Part shown: in pieces, positions 1 through 5,289 of the stretch
Position numbering within the stretch: position 1 is the first letter of the stretch
Layout of the letters: the number at the start of each line of letters is the position of its first letter
Translations under genes and position numbers: made by a program
Assembly (NCBI GenBank): GCA_947313765.1
Contig: CAMZNQ010000012.1
Span: 1-11,503 of the forward strand
Origin: an uncultured Sulfurovum sp.
GTDB taxonomy: Bacteria > Campylobacterota > Campylobacteria > Campylobacterales > Sulfurovaceae
Direction of reading: 5' to 3'
DNA length: 11,503 nucleotides
The notes under the pieces: model-generated
What the model saw: the letters and a program-made list of their open reading frames with translations, nothing else
Databases searched by the model: none
Told to the model about the DNA's origin: nothing

Positions 1-523
1 TAAAAAGTTTGGACTATTAGATGAAGATTATCTAACTAAAGTTACTAAAAAAGAGAAAGATATAGCAGAGGCTTTAAGTTATCTTCGTGAAAACTTTGTA
101 ACTCCAACAAAAGAGTTTATTGAGAAGTTAATCTCATTAGATGAAGAGAAGATTAATGACAAGATTAGACTTTTAGATTTGTTAGCTCGTGCATCTATGA
201 GTAGTCAAAAAATATTGGCATTAGTTCCCATATTTGAAAAATATTCAAATGAGGTAATAGAGCAGATTTTAATAGAGGCTAAATATAGTAGATATATTGA
301 AAAGCAACAGAGACAGGTTGACAAGATGAAAGATATGTTAAAAGTTAAAATACCAAAAGGGTTTGTCTTTGAAAATGTTTCAGGATTATCAAATGAGATT
401 GTAGAGAAGTTAAATAAGATTAATCCTCCTACTCTATTTAATGCTTCCGAAATATCAGGAGTTACACCTGCATCACTAGAGATTTTACATATCTATATTA
501 AAATGGCTCAAAAGGCAAGATAG
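1..523 (+). CDS. mnmG: MnmG C-terminal part (tRNA uridine-5-carboxymethylaminomethyl modification enzyme), 5' end outside window
   Basis: The reading frame is open from base 2 to the TAG at 521-523 and gives about 173 residues, so only the 3' part of the gene is present. The visible part matches the helical C-terminal domain of MnmG/GidA. It has the 'AKYSRYIEKQQRQV' segment (E. coli counterpart 'VKYEGYIERQQ'), then an IPKGF segment, 'VSGLSNEIVEKLN', and the closing 'ASEISGVTPASLEILHIYIK'. In the family, MnmG works with MnmE to install the (carboxymethyl)aminomethyl group at C5 of the wobble uridine of certain tRNAs, using FAD and 5,10-methylenetetrahydrofolate. The C-terminal domain seen here contacts MnmE and tRNA; the FAD-binding part lies upstream of the window. 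An ATG at 197 and a TTG at 179 are internal codons, not starts. An inverted repeat follows the stop codon directly. Confidence 0.95.
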   Translation, partial: KKFGLLDEDYLTKVTKKEKDIAEALSYLRENFVTPTKEFIEKLISLDEEKINDKIRLLDLLARASMSSQKILALVPIFEKYSNEVIEQILIEAKYSRYIEKQQRQVDKMKDMLKVKIPKGFVFENVSGLSNEIVEKLNKINPPTLFNASEISGVTPASLEILHIYIKMAQKAR

Positions 524-530
524 TTAATAT

Positions 531-558
531 TTAGGTCTAAGTTTTAACTTAGTCCTAA
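531..558 (+). terminator. Imperfect palindromic hairpin just after mnmG
   Basis: TTAGG (531-535) pairs with CCTAA (554-558), and CTAAGTT (537-543) pairs with AACTTAG (546-552). There is one T-T mismatch (536/553) and a tiny loop. It starts 7 bases after the mnmG stop codon, so a transcription terminator is the plain reading, but no U-tract follows (CATAGAAG). Its 3' arm is also the 5' arm of a second, larger inverted repeat (554-565 with 659-670), so the two structures exclude each other. Confidence 0.5.
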
Positions 559-670
559 CATAGAAGTTATATAGGGAGGAGGAAGAATAATGAATTCAAG
601 GAGAGTTCATTGACAATACAAAGTAATATTAAAAGCTATCTAGCATATATTAAATTCTTTCTATGTTAGG
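554..670 (+). ncRNA. Candidate structured RNA or leader element enclosed by a 12-bp perfect inverted repeat
   Basis: CCTAACATAGAA (554-565) is the exact reverse complement of TTCTATGTTAGG (659-670). Two smaller hairpins fit inside: AATGAA (589-594) with TTCATT (606-611), whose loop carries AAGGAGAG, and a nested one, TAATAT (624-629) with ATATTA (647-652) around GCTA (635-638) with TAGC (641-644). Together they can draw as a three-way junction of 117 nt. The outer stem competes with the 531-558 hairpin for bases 554-558, the kind of mutually exclusive pairing seen in attenuators and riboswitches. The interior also holds a seven-codon ORF and four GGA trinucleotides at 575-583 and 600-602. I do not recognise a known RNA family. 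The alternative is a small inverted-repeat (MITE-like) element, though no target-site duplication is visible. Confidence 0.35.
590..613 (+). CDS. Possible seven-codon leader peptide MNSRRVH
   Basis: ATG at 590 is followed by six sense codons and TGA at 611-613, reading MNSRRVH. It is preceded by GGGAGGAGG (574-582), seven bases before the ATG. This is the best match to the anti-Shine-Dalgarno sequence anywhere in the window, far stronger than the AGGA-type sites before the real genes. The adjacent AGG-AGA arginine pair and the position inside a set of competing hairpins suggest a regulatory leader peptide. It is equally possible that the purine-rich run has another role, such as binding a GGA-recognising protein like CsrA, and that nothing is translated. 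No homologue is known to me. Confidence 0.3.
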   Translation: MNSRRVH

Positions 671-681
671 CTTGAATGAAT

Positions 682-687
682 TATAAT
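682..687 (+). promoter_or_regulatory. Candidate sigma70 -10 box for the solute-binding protein gene
   Basis: A perfect TATAAT lies at 682-687. The upstream sequence is T-rich (TTCTTTCT at 655-662) without a clear -35 box, which is usual for vegetative promoters in this phylum. Transcription would start near 694 and give a leader of about 140 nt before the TTG start at 837. If so, the structured element at 554-670 would lie upstream of this transcript and belong to a separate one, or to mnmG read-through. Confidence 0.4.
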
Positions 688-836
688 CAAAATTTGTGTA
701 CTTCATGTGTAGAAAAACAAATCATATATTCTTTGGATTCTGTGACTATGATATTCCGTCTAATTCAGCTTAATACGATAGAATTATTTTGGGATTTAAA
801 TAATTTATTCCCAAAAATAATATATTAGGATAAAGA
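688..836 (+). promoter_or_regulatory. 5' leader of the solute-binding protein gene with a hairpin next to its ribosome binding site
   Basis: ATTATTTTGGGA (783-794) pairs with TCCCAAAAATAAT (809-821), 12 base pairs with one bulged A. The loop can itself fold weakly (TAAAT with ATTTA). The hairpin ends five bases before the Shine-Dalgarno AGGA (827-830), which lies six bases from the TTG start. It could limit ribosome access, stabilise the message or mark its 5' end. An ATG-TAA frame of 22 codons at 705-773 has no ribosome binding site and is not called. Confidence 0.4.
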
Positions 837-1937
837 TTGAAGACTAAATCTATTTTAACAATTTCACTTGTGATGGCTATGTCAAATACAGCTAATGCCT
901 CTGTTGAAGAGTGGAAAACTCTACTAAATAATAATTTTACACATGCAAAAAGCTGGATAGAGACGAAGATTAAGAAGAAAGATAAAGCAAAAATCACAAT
1001 CTGTATGGCTTCAGAGAAAAAAGCATGGATAGATGATGTATTACCTGAATTTAATAAAGAGTATCCAAATATAACTACAGAGGTTATATATAAAGGCTCT
1101 GGTGAGATGATGAAGAGATTAAATGATGGTAACCTTGATAACTGTTCCATTGAGAGTCCAGCTAGTTCTCTATCTGCTTTAATTTACGATAAATTTGATA
1201 GTGTTGATTCTGTACCATTAGTATATAGTCCACTTGTAATGGTAAGCTTTGCTGATAAGGTAAAAATTTTAGAGGCTAATCTATCAACAAGTTACAATCT
1301 ATCAAATGTAGAAAAAACTGCCAATAAAAAATGGGGCGACATATCTCCTAAACATAGCAAATTTGGAAAAATTAGAGTAGCATTTACAGACCCAGAGAAA
1401 TCAAATTCAGGATTTGTTACATTACTATCTAAAGCATATACATTTTTTGATAGCTATGACCCTTTAACTGAAAAGCAGATAAACAATCCAGAGTTTCAGA
1501 AATATATGAATAACTTTTGGAAATTAACAAATCATAAAGAGGGTTCTACGGGAAAACTTACTAGAACATTCAAAACTAATAGATTGAAATATACAACTAT
1601 ATTTACATATGAAAATATGGTACCTGATTTATTGACTAAATACTCAAACAATCTAAAAGTTACATACCCAGAGAAATCTGTTCTAAATGACCATCCAGCG
1701 TTTATTGTTGCAAAAGATAGTAAAGTTCAAAATGCCTCTAAAACATTTATTAACTTCCTTCTATCTAAAGATATTCAAAAAATTGCTACAGATAAATTTG
1801 CATTTAGACCATCTAACCCTTCTGTTGCAATAGGAAAATCTCTTAGCTTTGCAACCATAGATATTGGTATTGTAGATTTACCAACTAAAGCTGATATTCC
1901 TTTAACAATTTTAGATATTGCAAAAGGTAATTGGTAG
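837..1937 (+). CDS. Exported substrate-binding protein (extracellular solute-binding, SBP_bac_11/PstS-like fold)
   Basis: The start is TTG at 837, supported by AGGA (827-830) six bases upstream and by the signal peptide that begins there (MKTKSILTISLVMAMSNTANA, likely signal peptidase I cut after residue 21). The mature protein of about 345 residues has the type-II periplasmic-binding-protein layout: 'ITICMASEKKAWIDDVLPEF' at about 53-72, 'YKGSGEMMKRLNDGN' at about 85-99, 'SPASSL', the ligand-loop motif 'DPEKSNSGF', and a C-terminal 'HPAFIVAKDS...FINFLLSKDIQ' block. The pattern resembles the binding domain of substrate-binding/VWA proteins and sulfate/phosphate-type binding proteins, but no VWA domain is present. 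Two cysteines (C56, C103) could form a periplasmic disulfide. No permease or ATPase gene is adjacent, so the ligand and partner transporter cannot be named. It is flanked by a leader hairpin and a terminator-like hairpin, so it is probably monocistronic. Confidence 0.8.
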   Translation: MKTKSILTISLVMAMSNTANASVEEWKTLLNNNFTHAKSWIETKIKKKDKAKITICMASEKKAWIDDVLPEFNKEYPNITTEVIYKGSGEMMKRLNDGNLDNCSIESPASSLSALIYDKFDSVDSVPLVYSPLVMVSFADKVKILEANLSTSYNLSNVEKTANKKWGDISPKHSKFGKIRVAFTDPEKSNSGFVTLLSKAYTFFDSYDPLTEKQINNPEFQKYMNNFWKLTNHKEGSTGKLTRTFKTNRLKYTTIFTYENMVPDLLTKYSNNLKVTYPEKSVLNDHPAFIVAKDSKVQNASKTFINFLLSKDIQKIATDKFAFRPSNPSVAIGKSLSFATIDIGIVDLPTKADIPLTILDIAKGNW

Positions 1938-1960
1938 TAAATCTATCAAATCCTAGCCTA

Positions 1961-1985
1961 ACTCACCTCATTTATGGGGTGGAGT
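1961..1985 (+). terminator. Hairpin after the solute-binding protein gene
   Basis: CACCTCAT (1964-1971) pairs with ATGGGGTG (1974-1981), with one T-G pair and a two-base TT loop. The stem extends to ACT (1961-1963) with AGT (1983-1985) past a bulged G. It lies 24 bases after the stop codon and is GC-rich for this DNA. No U-run follows directly (ATCAAAAG), so termination efficiency is uncertain. Confidence 0.5.
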
Positions 1986-2076
1986 ATCAAAAGTTCAACA
2001 ATACTTTATCTACAAATTTTTTTAAAAATAGAACTTAAAAAAAAATCAATCCCTAACAAAATTTATAACCTCACGC

Positions 2077-2082
2077 TATAAT
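2077..2082 (+). promoter_or_regulatory. Candidate -10 box for the hisF operon
   Basis: TATAAT at 2077-2082 lies 24 bases before the hisF ATG. The -35 region is AT-rich and weak. Transcription would start near 2089 and leave a leader of about 18 nt that just includes the ATAGG ribosome binding site (2096-2100). Confidence 0.5.
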
Positions 2083-2106
2083 TTGATAAAAATAGATAGG
2101 ATTAAT

Positions 2107-2871
2107 ATGGAATATTTCGCAAAACGAATTATCCCTTGTTTAGATGTAGACAATGGTAGAGTAGTTAAAGGGGTAAATTTTGTAGGGCTAAGAGATGCAG
2201 GTGACCCTGTGGAGGTTGCTAAACGTTACAATATTGAGGGTGCTGACGAGATTACTTTTTTAGATATTGGGGCAACACATGAGGGGAGAGCCACCATTGT
2301 TGATGTTGTTAAAGAGGTTGCTAAAGAGGTTTTCATTCCACTAACTGTGGGTGGAGGGATTAGAGAGCTAAATGATATATATAAACTATTAAATGTTGGT
2401 TGTGATAAAGTTAGCATGAATTCATCTGCCATCAAAAGACCAGATTTCATAGATGAATCATCAAAGCGTTTTGGTTCTCAATGTATTGTTGTAGCTATTG
2501 ATGCCAAAAAGGTAGGAGATGAGGAGTGGCATATTTTCACTCATGGTGGACGAAAAGATACAGGTATTGATGCCATAAAATGGGCAAAAGAGGCTTACGA
2601 TAGAGGTGCAGGAGAGCTACTTGTTACATCTATGGATAGTGATGGAACAAAAGCAGGTTTTGCAAATGATTTAAACTCTCGCATTGCAGAGGTAGTCAAT
2701 ATTCCAATTATTGCAAGTGGAGGAGCAGGTACAATGGAGCATATCAAAGATGCTTTTACTGTTGGTAATTCAGATGCTGCTTTGGCTGCCTCAATTTTCC
2801 ATTTCAAAGAGATAGATATTATGGATTTGAAACACTATCTTAGAGAAAATAATATACCTGTGAGGATATAG
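2107..2871 (+). CDS. hisF: Imidazole glycerol phosphate synthase cyclase subunit HisF
   Basis: HisF is the cyclase subunit of imidazole glycerol phosphate synthase. With ammonia from HisH it converts PRFAR to imidazole glycerol phosphate and AICAR, the fifth step of histidine synthesis. The 254-residue product has the full beta/alpha barrel: '[16 protein letters not shown]' near the N-terminus with the catalytic Asp at residue 13, 'TVGGGIR' at about 80-86, 'KVSMNSSA' at about 101-108, the second catalytic Asp at 132 in 'VVAIDAKK', '[12 protein letters not shown]', and phosphate-binding 'IIASGGAGT'. The ATG at 2107 is chosen over an in-frame TTG at 2083. It has ATAGG six bases upstream, gives the family's usual length and avoids starting within the likely promoter/leader. 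The next gene follows after two bases. hisH and other his genes are not in the window. Confidence 0.96.
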   Translation: MEYFAKRIIPCLDVDNGRVVKGVNFVGLRDAGDPVEVAKRYNIEGADEITFLDIGATHEGRATIVDVVKEVAKEVFIPLTVGGGIRELNDIYKLLNVGCDKVSMNSSAIKRPDFIDESSKRFGSQCIVVAIDAKKVGDEEWHIFTHGGRKDTGIDAIKWAKEAYDRGAGELLVTSMDSDGTKAGFANDLNSRIAEVVNIPIIASGGAGTMEHIKDAFTVGNSDAALAASIFHFKEIDIMDLKHYLRENNIPVRI

Positions 2872-2873
2872 TT

Positions 2874-3398
2874 ATGTTTATATGTGCAGGAGAGAGTGAA
2901 ACTTTTGATTTTGCTAAACCAATGGGAATTGGAATGATTGATATGAGCATTAATTTAACTAAACTATGTATGGGTAAAAATCCTCCACCTTTTATCTTTT
3001 TTGTAGGAACAGCAGGGAGTTATGGGGAGCATAAGATATTTGATATTATCAAGTCAAATAGTGCATCAAACATAGAAAATAGTTTTTTTAATGCAAGAGC
3101 CTATACTCCTATTGACAATATTGTATCTACGGCTGAAGATATATCATCTGAAATAGTTGTTAACTCATCAAACTACATAACAACTGATGAGACTCTATCT
3201 CAAAAATATATATCTAATAATGTATATCTTGAAAATATGGAATTTTTTGCTGTTCTTAAAGTGGCTAAAGAGTTCAATATTCCAGCAGGTGGGATATTTA
3301 TTGTAACAAACTACTGTAACGCTAAAGCACATCAAACTTTTCTTGACAATCATAGAGAAGCTATGATGCGTTTAACAAAATATATAAAAAATGTATGA
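2874..3398 (+). CDS. Short nucleoside-phosphorylase-like protein (PNP_UDP superfamily)
   Basis: The 174-residue product starts at ATG 2874, two bases after hisF, with GAGGA (2862-2866) as ribosome binding site. It carries recognisable landmarks of the phosphorylase superfamily: 'FFVGTAGSYG' at about 42-51 (the central G-x-AG turn), 'ENMEFFAV' at 120-127 (like the V-E-M-E motif that binds the ribose) and 'GIFIVTNYCN' at 140-149 where family members have their base-binding strand. At the last site bacterial hexameric enzymes have Asp, while this protein has Asn146, as in the trimeric purine nucleoside phosphorylases. It is clearly shorter than typical members (over 220 residues), mainly at the N-terminal side and between motifs. 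Activity on a purine nucleoside or a methylthioadenosine-type substrate is plausible but not shown. It overlaps the next gene by 8 bases, so the two are co-translated. Confidence 0.7.
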   Translation: MFICAGESETFDFAKPMGIGMIDMSINLTKLCMGKNPPPFIFFVGTAGSYGEHKIFDIIKSNSASNIENSFFNARAYTPIDNIVSTAEDISSEIVVNSSNYITTDETLSQKYISNNVYLENMEFFAVLKVAKEFNIPAGGIFIVTNYCNAKAHQTFLDNHREAMMRLTKYIKNV

Positions 3399-4599
3399 TG
3401 TAGTAGTTATTGGAGCAGGAGCAAGTGGTTTAGTCTCCTCTATTGTTAGTGCAAGGCGAGGTAAAAAGGTTTTAATCTTAGAGAAAAATAAAAAAGTAGG
3501 AAAAAAACTTTTAGCCACAGGTAATGGAAAGTGTAATATTACCAATCAACGCCCTACATTTGAACGTTTCTACTCTCAAAATCCAAAATTTATTAGAGAT
3601 ATTTTTGAGGGTTATGGCTACCACTCCATTAAAAAGTTTTTTAAATCAATTGGTTTAGAGCTTATTGAGGGCAAAGAGGGAAGAGTTTTTCCAATGTCTC
3701 TACAAGCCTCTAGTGTAGTTGAGCTACTAAAGGTTGAATGTGAAGAGCTTGGAGTTAAGATTATTTGTGATAGCGAGGTTACAAGAGTCTTAAAAGAGGA
3801 GAGTAGCTATAAGATAAGATATGGTGTAGAAGAGGTAGAGTCTAAGAGTTTGATTATTGCAACAGGTCATCTCTCTGCCCCACAGTTAGGTGGTGTAGAT
3901 TTTGGTGTTAACTTTGCAAAAAAAATGGGACATCGTACCATAAAACCCTTTCCTGCTTTGGTTCAGTTAACCTCTCCTCTGAAAAATCTGGAGCGTATGG
4001 CAGGTGTTAAAGTTGATAGCAAAGTAACACTTAAAAGAAAAGAGAAAACCATTCAAAAGAGAGGAGATGTGCTTTTTACATCTTACGGAATCTCTGGTTT
4101 AGCCATTTTAGATATTAGCCGTAGTGTCATGGAGGAGCTAAAACATTGTTCAGAAGTGACTTTAGAGATAGATTTAATGCCAAAAATGAGTTCTGAACAG
4201 TTACTCTCAATGATGAAAAAGAGTTTGGTAAAGAGGAGTAAAAAACCAATAACAATATGGTTACAAGGCTTCATAAACAAAAAACTTATAGTTCCAATAT
4301 TAAAGCCATTAAAGCTACAGTTTTTAACTGTAGGTGCAATCTCACATAAAGAGATAGAGCTAATTGTAAATATGATTAAATCTTTTAAATTTAAAATAGA
4401 TGGAAGTAGAGGTTACAAAGGAGCAGAAGTAGCCACTGGTGGAGTTGATACTAGAGAGGTTAATCCTAAAACAATGGAATCTAAAATAGTTAAAGGGGTC
4501 TACTTTACAGGCGAAGTTTTAGATGTAGATGGAGATAGAGGAGGATTTAATCTTCACTTTGCATGGGTTTGTGGATTTAGAGCAGGGGAATCTGTTTAA
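3391..4599 (+). CDS. HI0933/BaiN-family FAD-dependent oxidoreductase
   Basis: This 402-residue flavoprotein belongs to the HI0933 (YhiN/BaiN-like) family of NAD(P)/FAD-dependent oxidoreductases. The N-terminus has the Rossmann dinucleotide motif G8-A-G10-A-S-G13 and an acidic residue at the end of the second strand (E31). It continues into the family signature 'KKLLATGNGKCNITN' at about 38-52. 'GKEGRVFPMS' and 'ATGHLSAPQLGG' follow, and the C-terminus has the second FAD-contact block 'YFTGEVLDVDGDRGGFNLHFAW'. Length and both ends are complete. No Shine-Dalgarno sequence precedes the ATG, which lies inside the end of the phosphorylase-like gene in another frame, so translation is probably coupled. 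The physiological substrate of the family is not established for most members, and the hisF and phosphorylase neighbours do not settle it. Confidence 0.88.
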   Translation: MYDVVVIGAGASGLVSSIVSARRGKKVLILEKNKKVGKKLLATGNGKCNITNQRPTFERFYSQNPKFIRDIFEGYGYHSIKKFFKSIGLELIEGKEGRVFPMSLQASSVVELLKVECEELGVKIICDSEVTRVLKEESSYKIRYGVEEVESKSLIIATGHLSAPQLGGVDFGVNFAKKMGHRTIKPFPALVQLTSPLKNLERMAGVKVDSKVTLKRKEKTIQKRGDVLFTSYGISGLAILDISRSVMEELKHCSEVTLEIDLMPKMSSEQLLSMMKKSLVKRSKKPITIWLQGFINKKLIVPILKPLKLQFLTVGAISHKEIELIVNMIKSFKFKIDGSRGYKGAEVATGGVDTREVNPKTMESKIVKGVYFTGEVLDVDGDRGGFNLHFAWVCGFRAGESV

Positions 4600-4618
4600 A
4601 TAATTAGTCATACATATA

Positions 4619-4646
4619 AAAGTAGTTGATAATCGTCAACTACTTT
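4619..4646. terminator. Bidirectional hairpin between convergent genes
   Basis: AAAGTAGTTGA (4619-4629) pairs perfectly with TCAACTACTTT (4636-4646) around a six-base loop, TAATCG. It lies 19 bases after the flavoprotein stop and 17 bases beyond the stop of the minus-strand gene, so it can end transcription from both sides. Read on the minus strand it continues into TTTTATAT, the better U-tract. Confidence 0.75.
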
Positions 4647-4663
4647 GAGCATAACCTTGATTT

Positions 4664-5155
4664 TTAATTGTGGCTTTTAAATTTTCCTTTTTTAGGAAAC
4701 TCTATCTTTAATATACCATCTACATAACTCTTCTTCATCTGTGTATCATCTGCATCTGTTGGAAGAAATAGTGAGCTAGATGAAGAGTTAATGGTTTTAG
4801 ATTCTGAAAATTCTGTTTTCTCTATTTTAGTAGTTTTTGTTGATATGGTTAACTCTCCATTATTTAGCTTAACCTCCAATTTTGTATTTTTAAAATCTGG
4901 AATCTCTCTCTCTAGGATGTATGAGTCCTCTCTCTCTTCAAAATCATTAACACTAATTACCTCTAGCTTTATGGAGTCATTCCAATCTAAAGACTCTCTA
5001 TTATGCTCTGCTATTGCTCTATTCATCTTCTCATCCATTGCCATTATCTCTTCAGCTGAATCATAGATATTTTTCTGTATATCTATCTCTGCATTTCCCA
5101 TCATAGTACAAGATATAATCAAGATAGATAGTCTATTTATAGTTTGTTTATTCAT
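4664..5155 (-). CDS. Exported alpha-crystallin/Hsp20-like protein
   Basis: The 163-residue product ends in a small-heat-shock-like beta-sandwich: 'YILEREIPDFKNTKLEVKLNNGELTIST' at about 79-106, then a polar serine-rich loop (NSSSSS), 'LFLPTDADD', and 'YVDGILKIEFPKKGK' near the C-terminus. These match the alpha-crystallin pattern of F-x-LP followed by G-x-L-x-I-x-x-PK. The C-terminal I-x-I oligomerisation motif is missing. Unlike cytosolic Hsp20 proteins, it begins with a hydrophobic signal (LSILIIS, 9-15) followed by Cys16, which fits a lipobox I-I-S-C. A signal peptidase I site after GNA (residue 22) is the alternative. A helical, charged stretch (about 25-60) links signal and domain. The ribosome binding site is AGGA (complement of 5164-5167), eight bases before the ATG. 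A periplasmic chaperone or structural role is inferred. It is divergent to nnrS. Confidence 0.7.
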   Translation of the reverse strand: MNKQTINRLSILIISCTMMGNAEIDIQKNIYDSAEEIMAMDEKMNRAIAEHNRESLDWNDSIKLEVISVNDFEEREDSYILEREIPDFKNTKLEVKLNNGELTISTKTTKIEKTEFSESKTINSSSSSLFLPTDADDTQMKKSYVDGILKIEFPKKGKFKSHN

Positions 5156-5208
5156 TTGTTAAATCCTTTTTTATTTTTAAATAGAAATTTAATAGAATTT
5201 TAGCACTA

Positions 5209-5262
5209 TTTATTGAAAAACAAACCAATAAAATTACAATTTGAGTCTTCTTGTGCTATGAT
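5209..5262 (+). promoter_or_regulatory. nnrS promoter with a candidate operator
   Basis: TTACAA (5234-5239) and TATGAT (5257-5262) are spaced 17 bases apart and predict a start near 5269, about 20 nt before the nnrS ATG. Directly upstream lies a perfect 7-bp inverted repeat, TTTATTG (5209-5215) and CAATAAA (5226-5232), separated by ten bases and centred near -48, where an activator could bind. It does not match a standard FNR box (TTGAT-N4-ATCAA). The same site lies upstream of a possible minus-strand -10 (TAAAAT, complement of 5197-5202) of the Hsp20-like gene. Confidence 0.4.
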
Positions 5263-5289
5263 AACAAAAAACAATACAAAGTACAATAT

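Noticed and set aside
613..625. 13-base sequence ACAATACAAAGTA shared with 5271-5283, upstream of nnrS
   Set aside because: Both copies lie in leaders, which looked suggestive, but exact 13-base matches between AT-rich segments are expected by chance in a window of this size, and neither copy has common flanking structure.
705..773. 22-codon ATG frame in the leader of the solute-binding protein gene (starts MCRKTNH)
   Set aside because: No Shine-Dalgarno sequence before the ATG and no recognisable pattern; short frames like this are expected by chance.
770..1150. Minus-strand open frame of 126 codons overlapping the solute-binding protein gene
   Set aside because: No ribosome binding site or family motif; the plus-strand frame has a signal peptide and clear binding-protein motifs, so this is a shadow frame.
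1991..2036. AAGTTC/GAACTT inverted repeat between the binding-protein gene and hisF
   Set aside because: Six base pairs across a 34-base AT-rich spacer are not distinguishable from chance.
2083..2106. N-terminal extension of HisF from a TTG at 2083
   Set aside because: It would place the start directly behind the -10 box with no ribosome binding site; ATG 2107 has a proper site and gives the family length.
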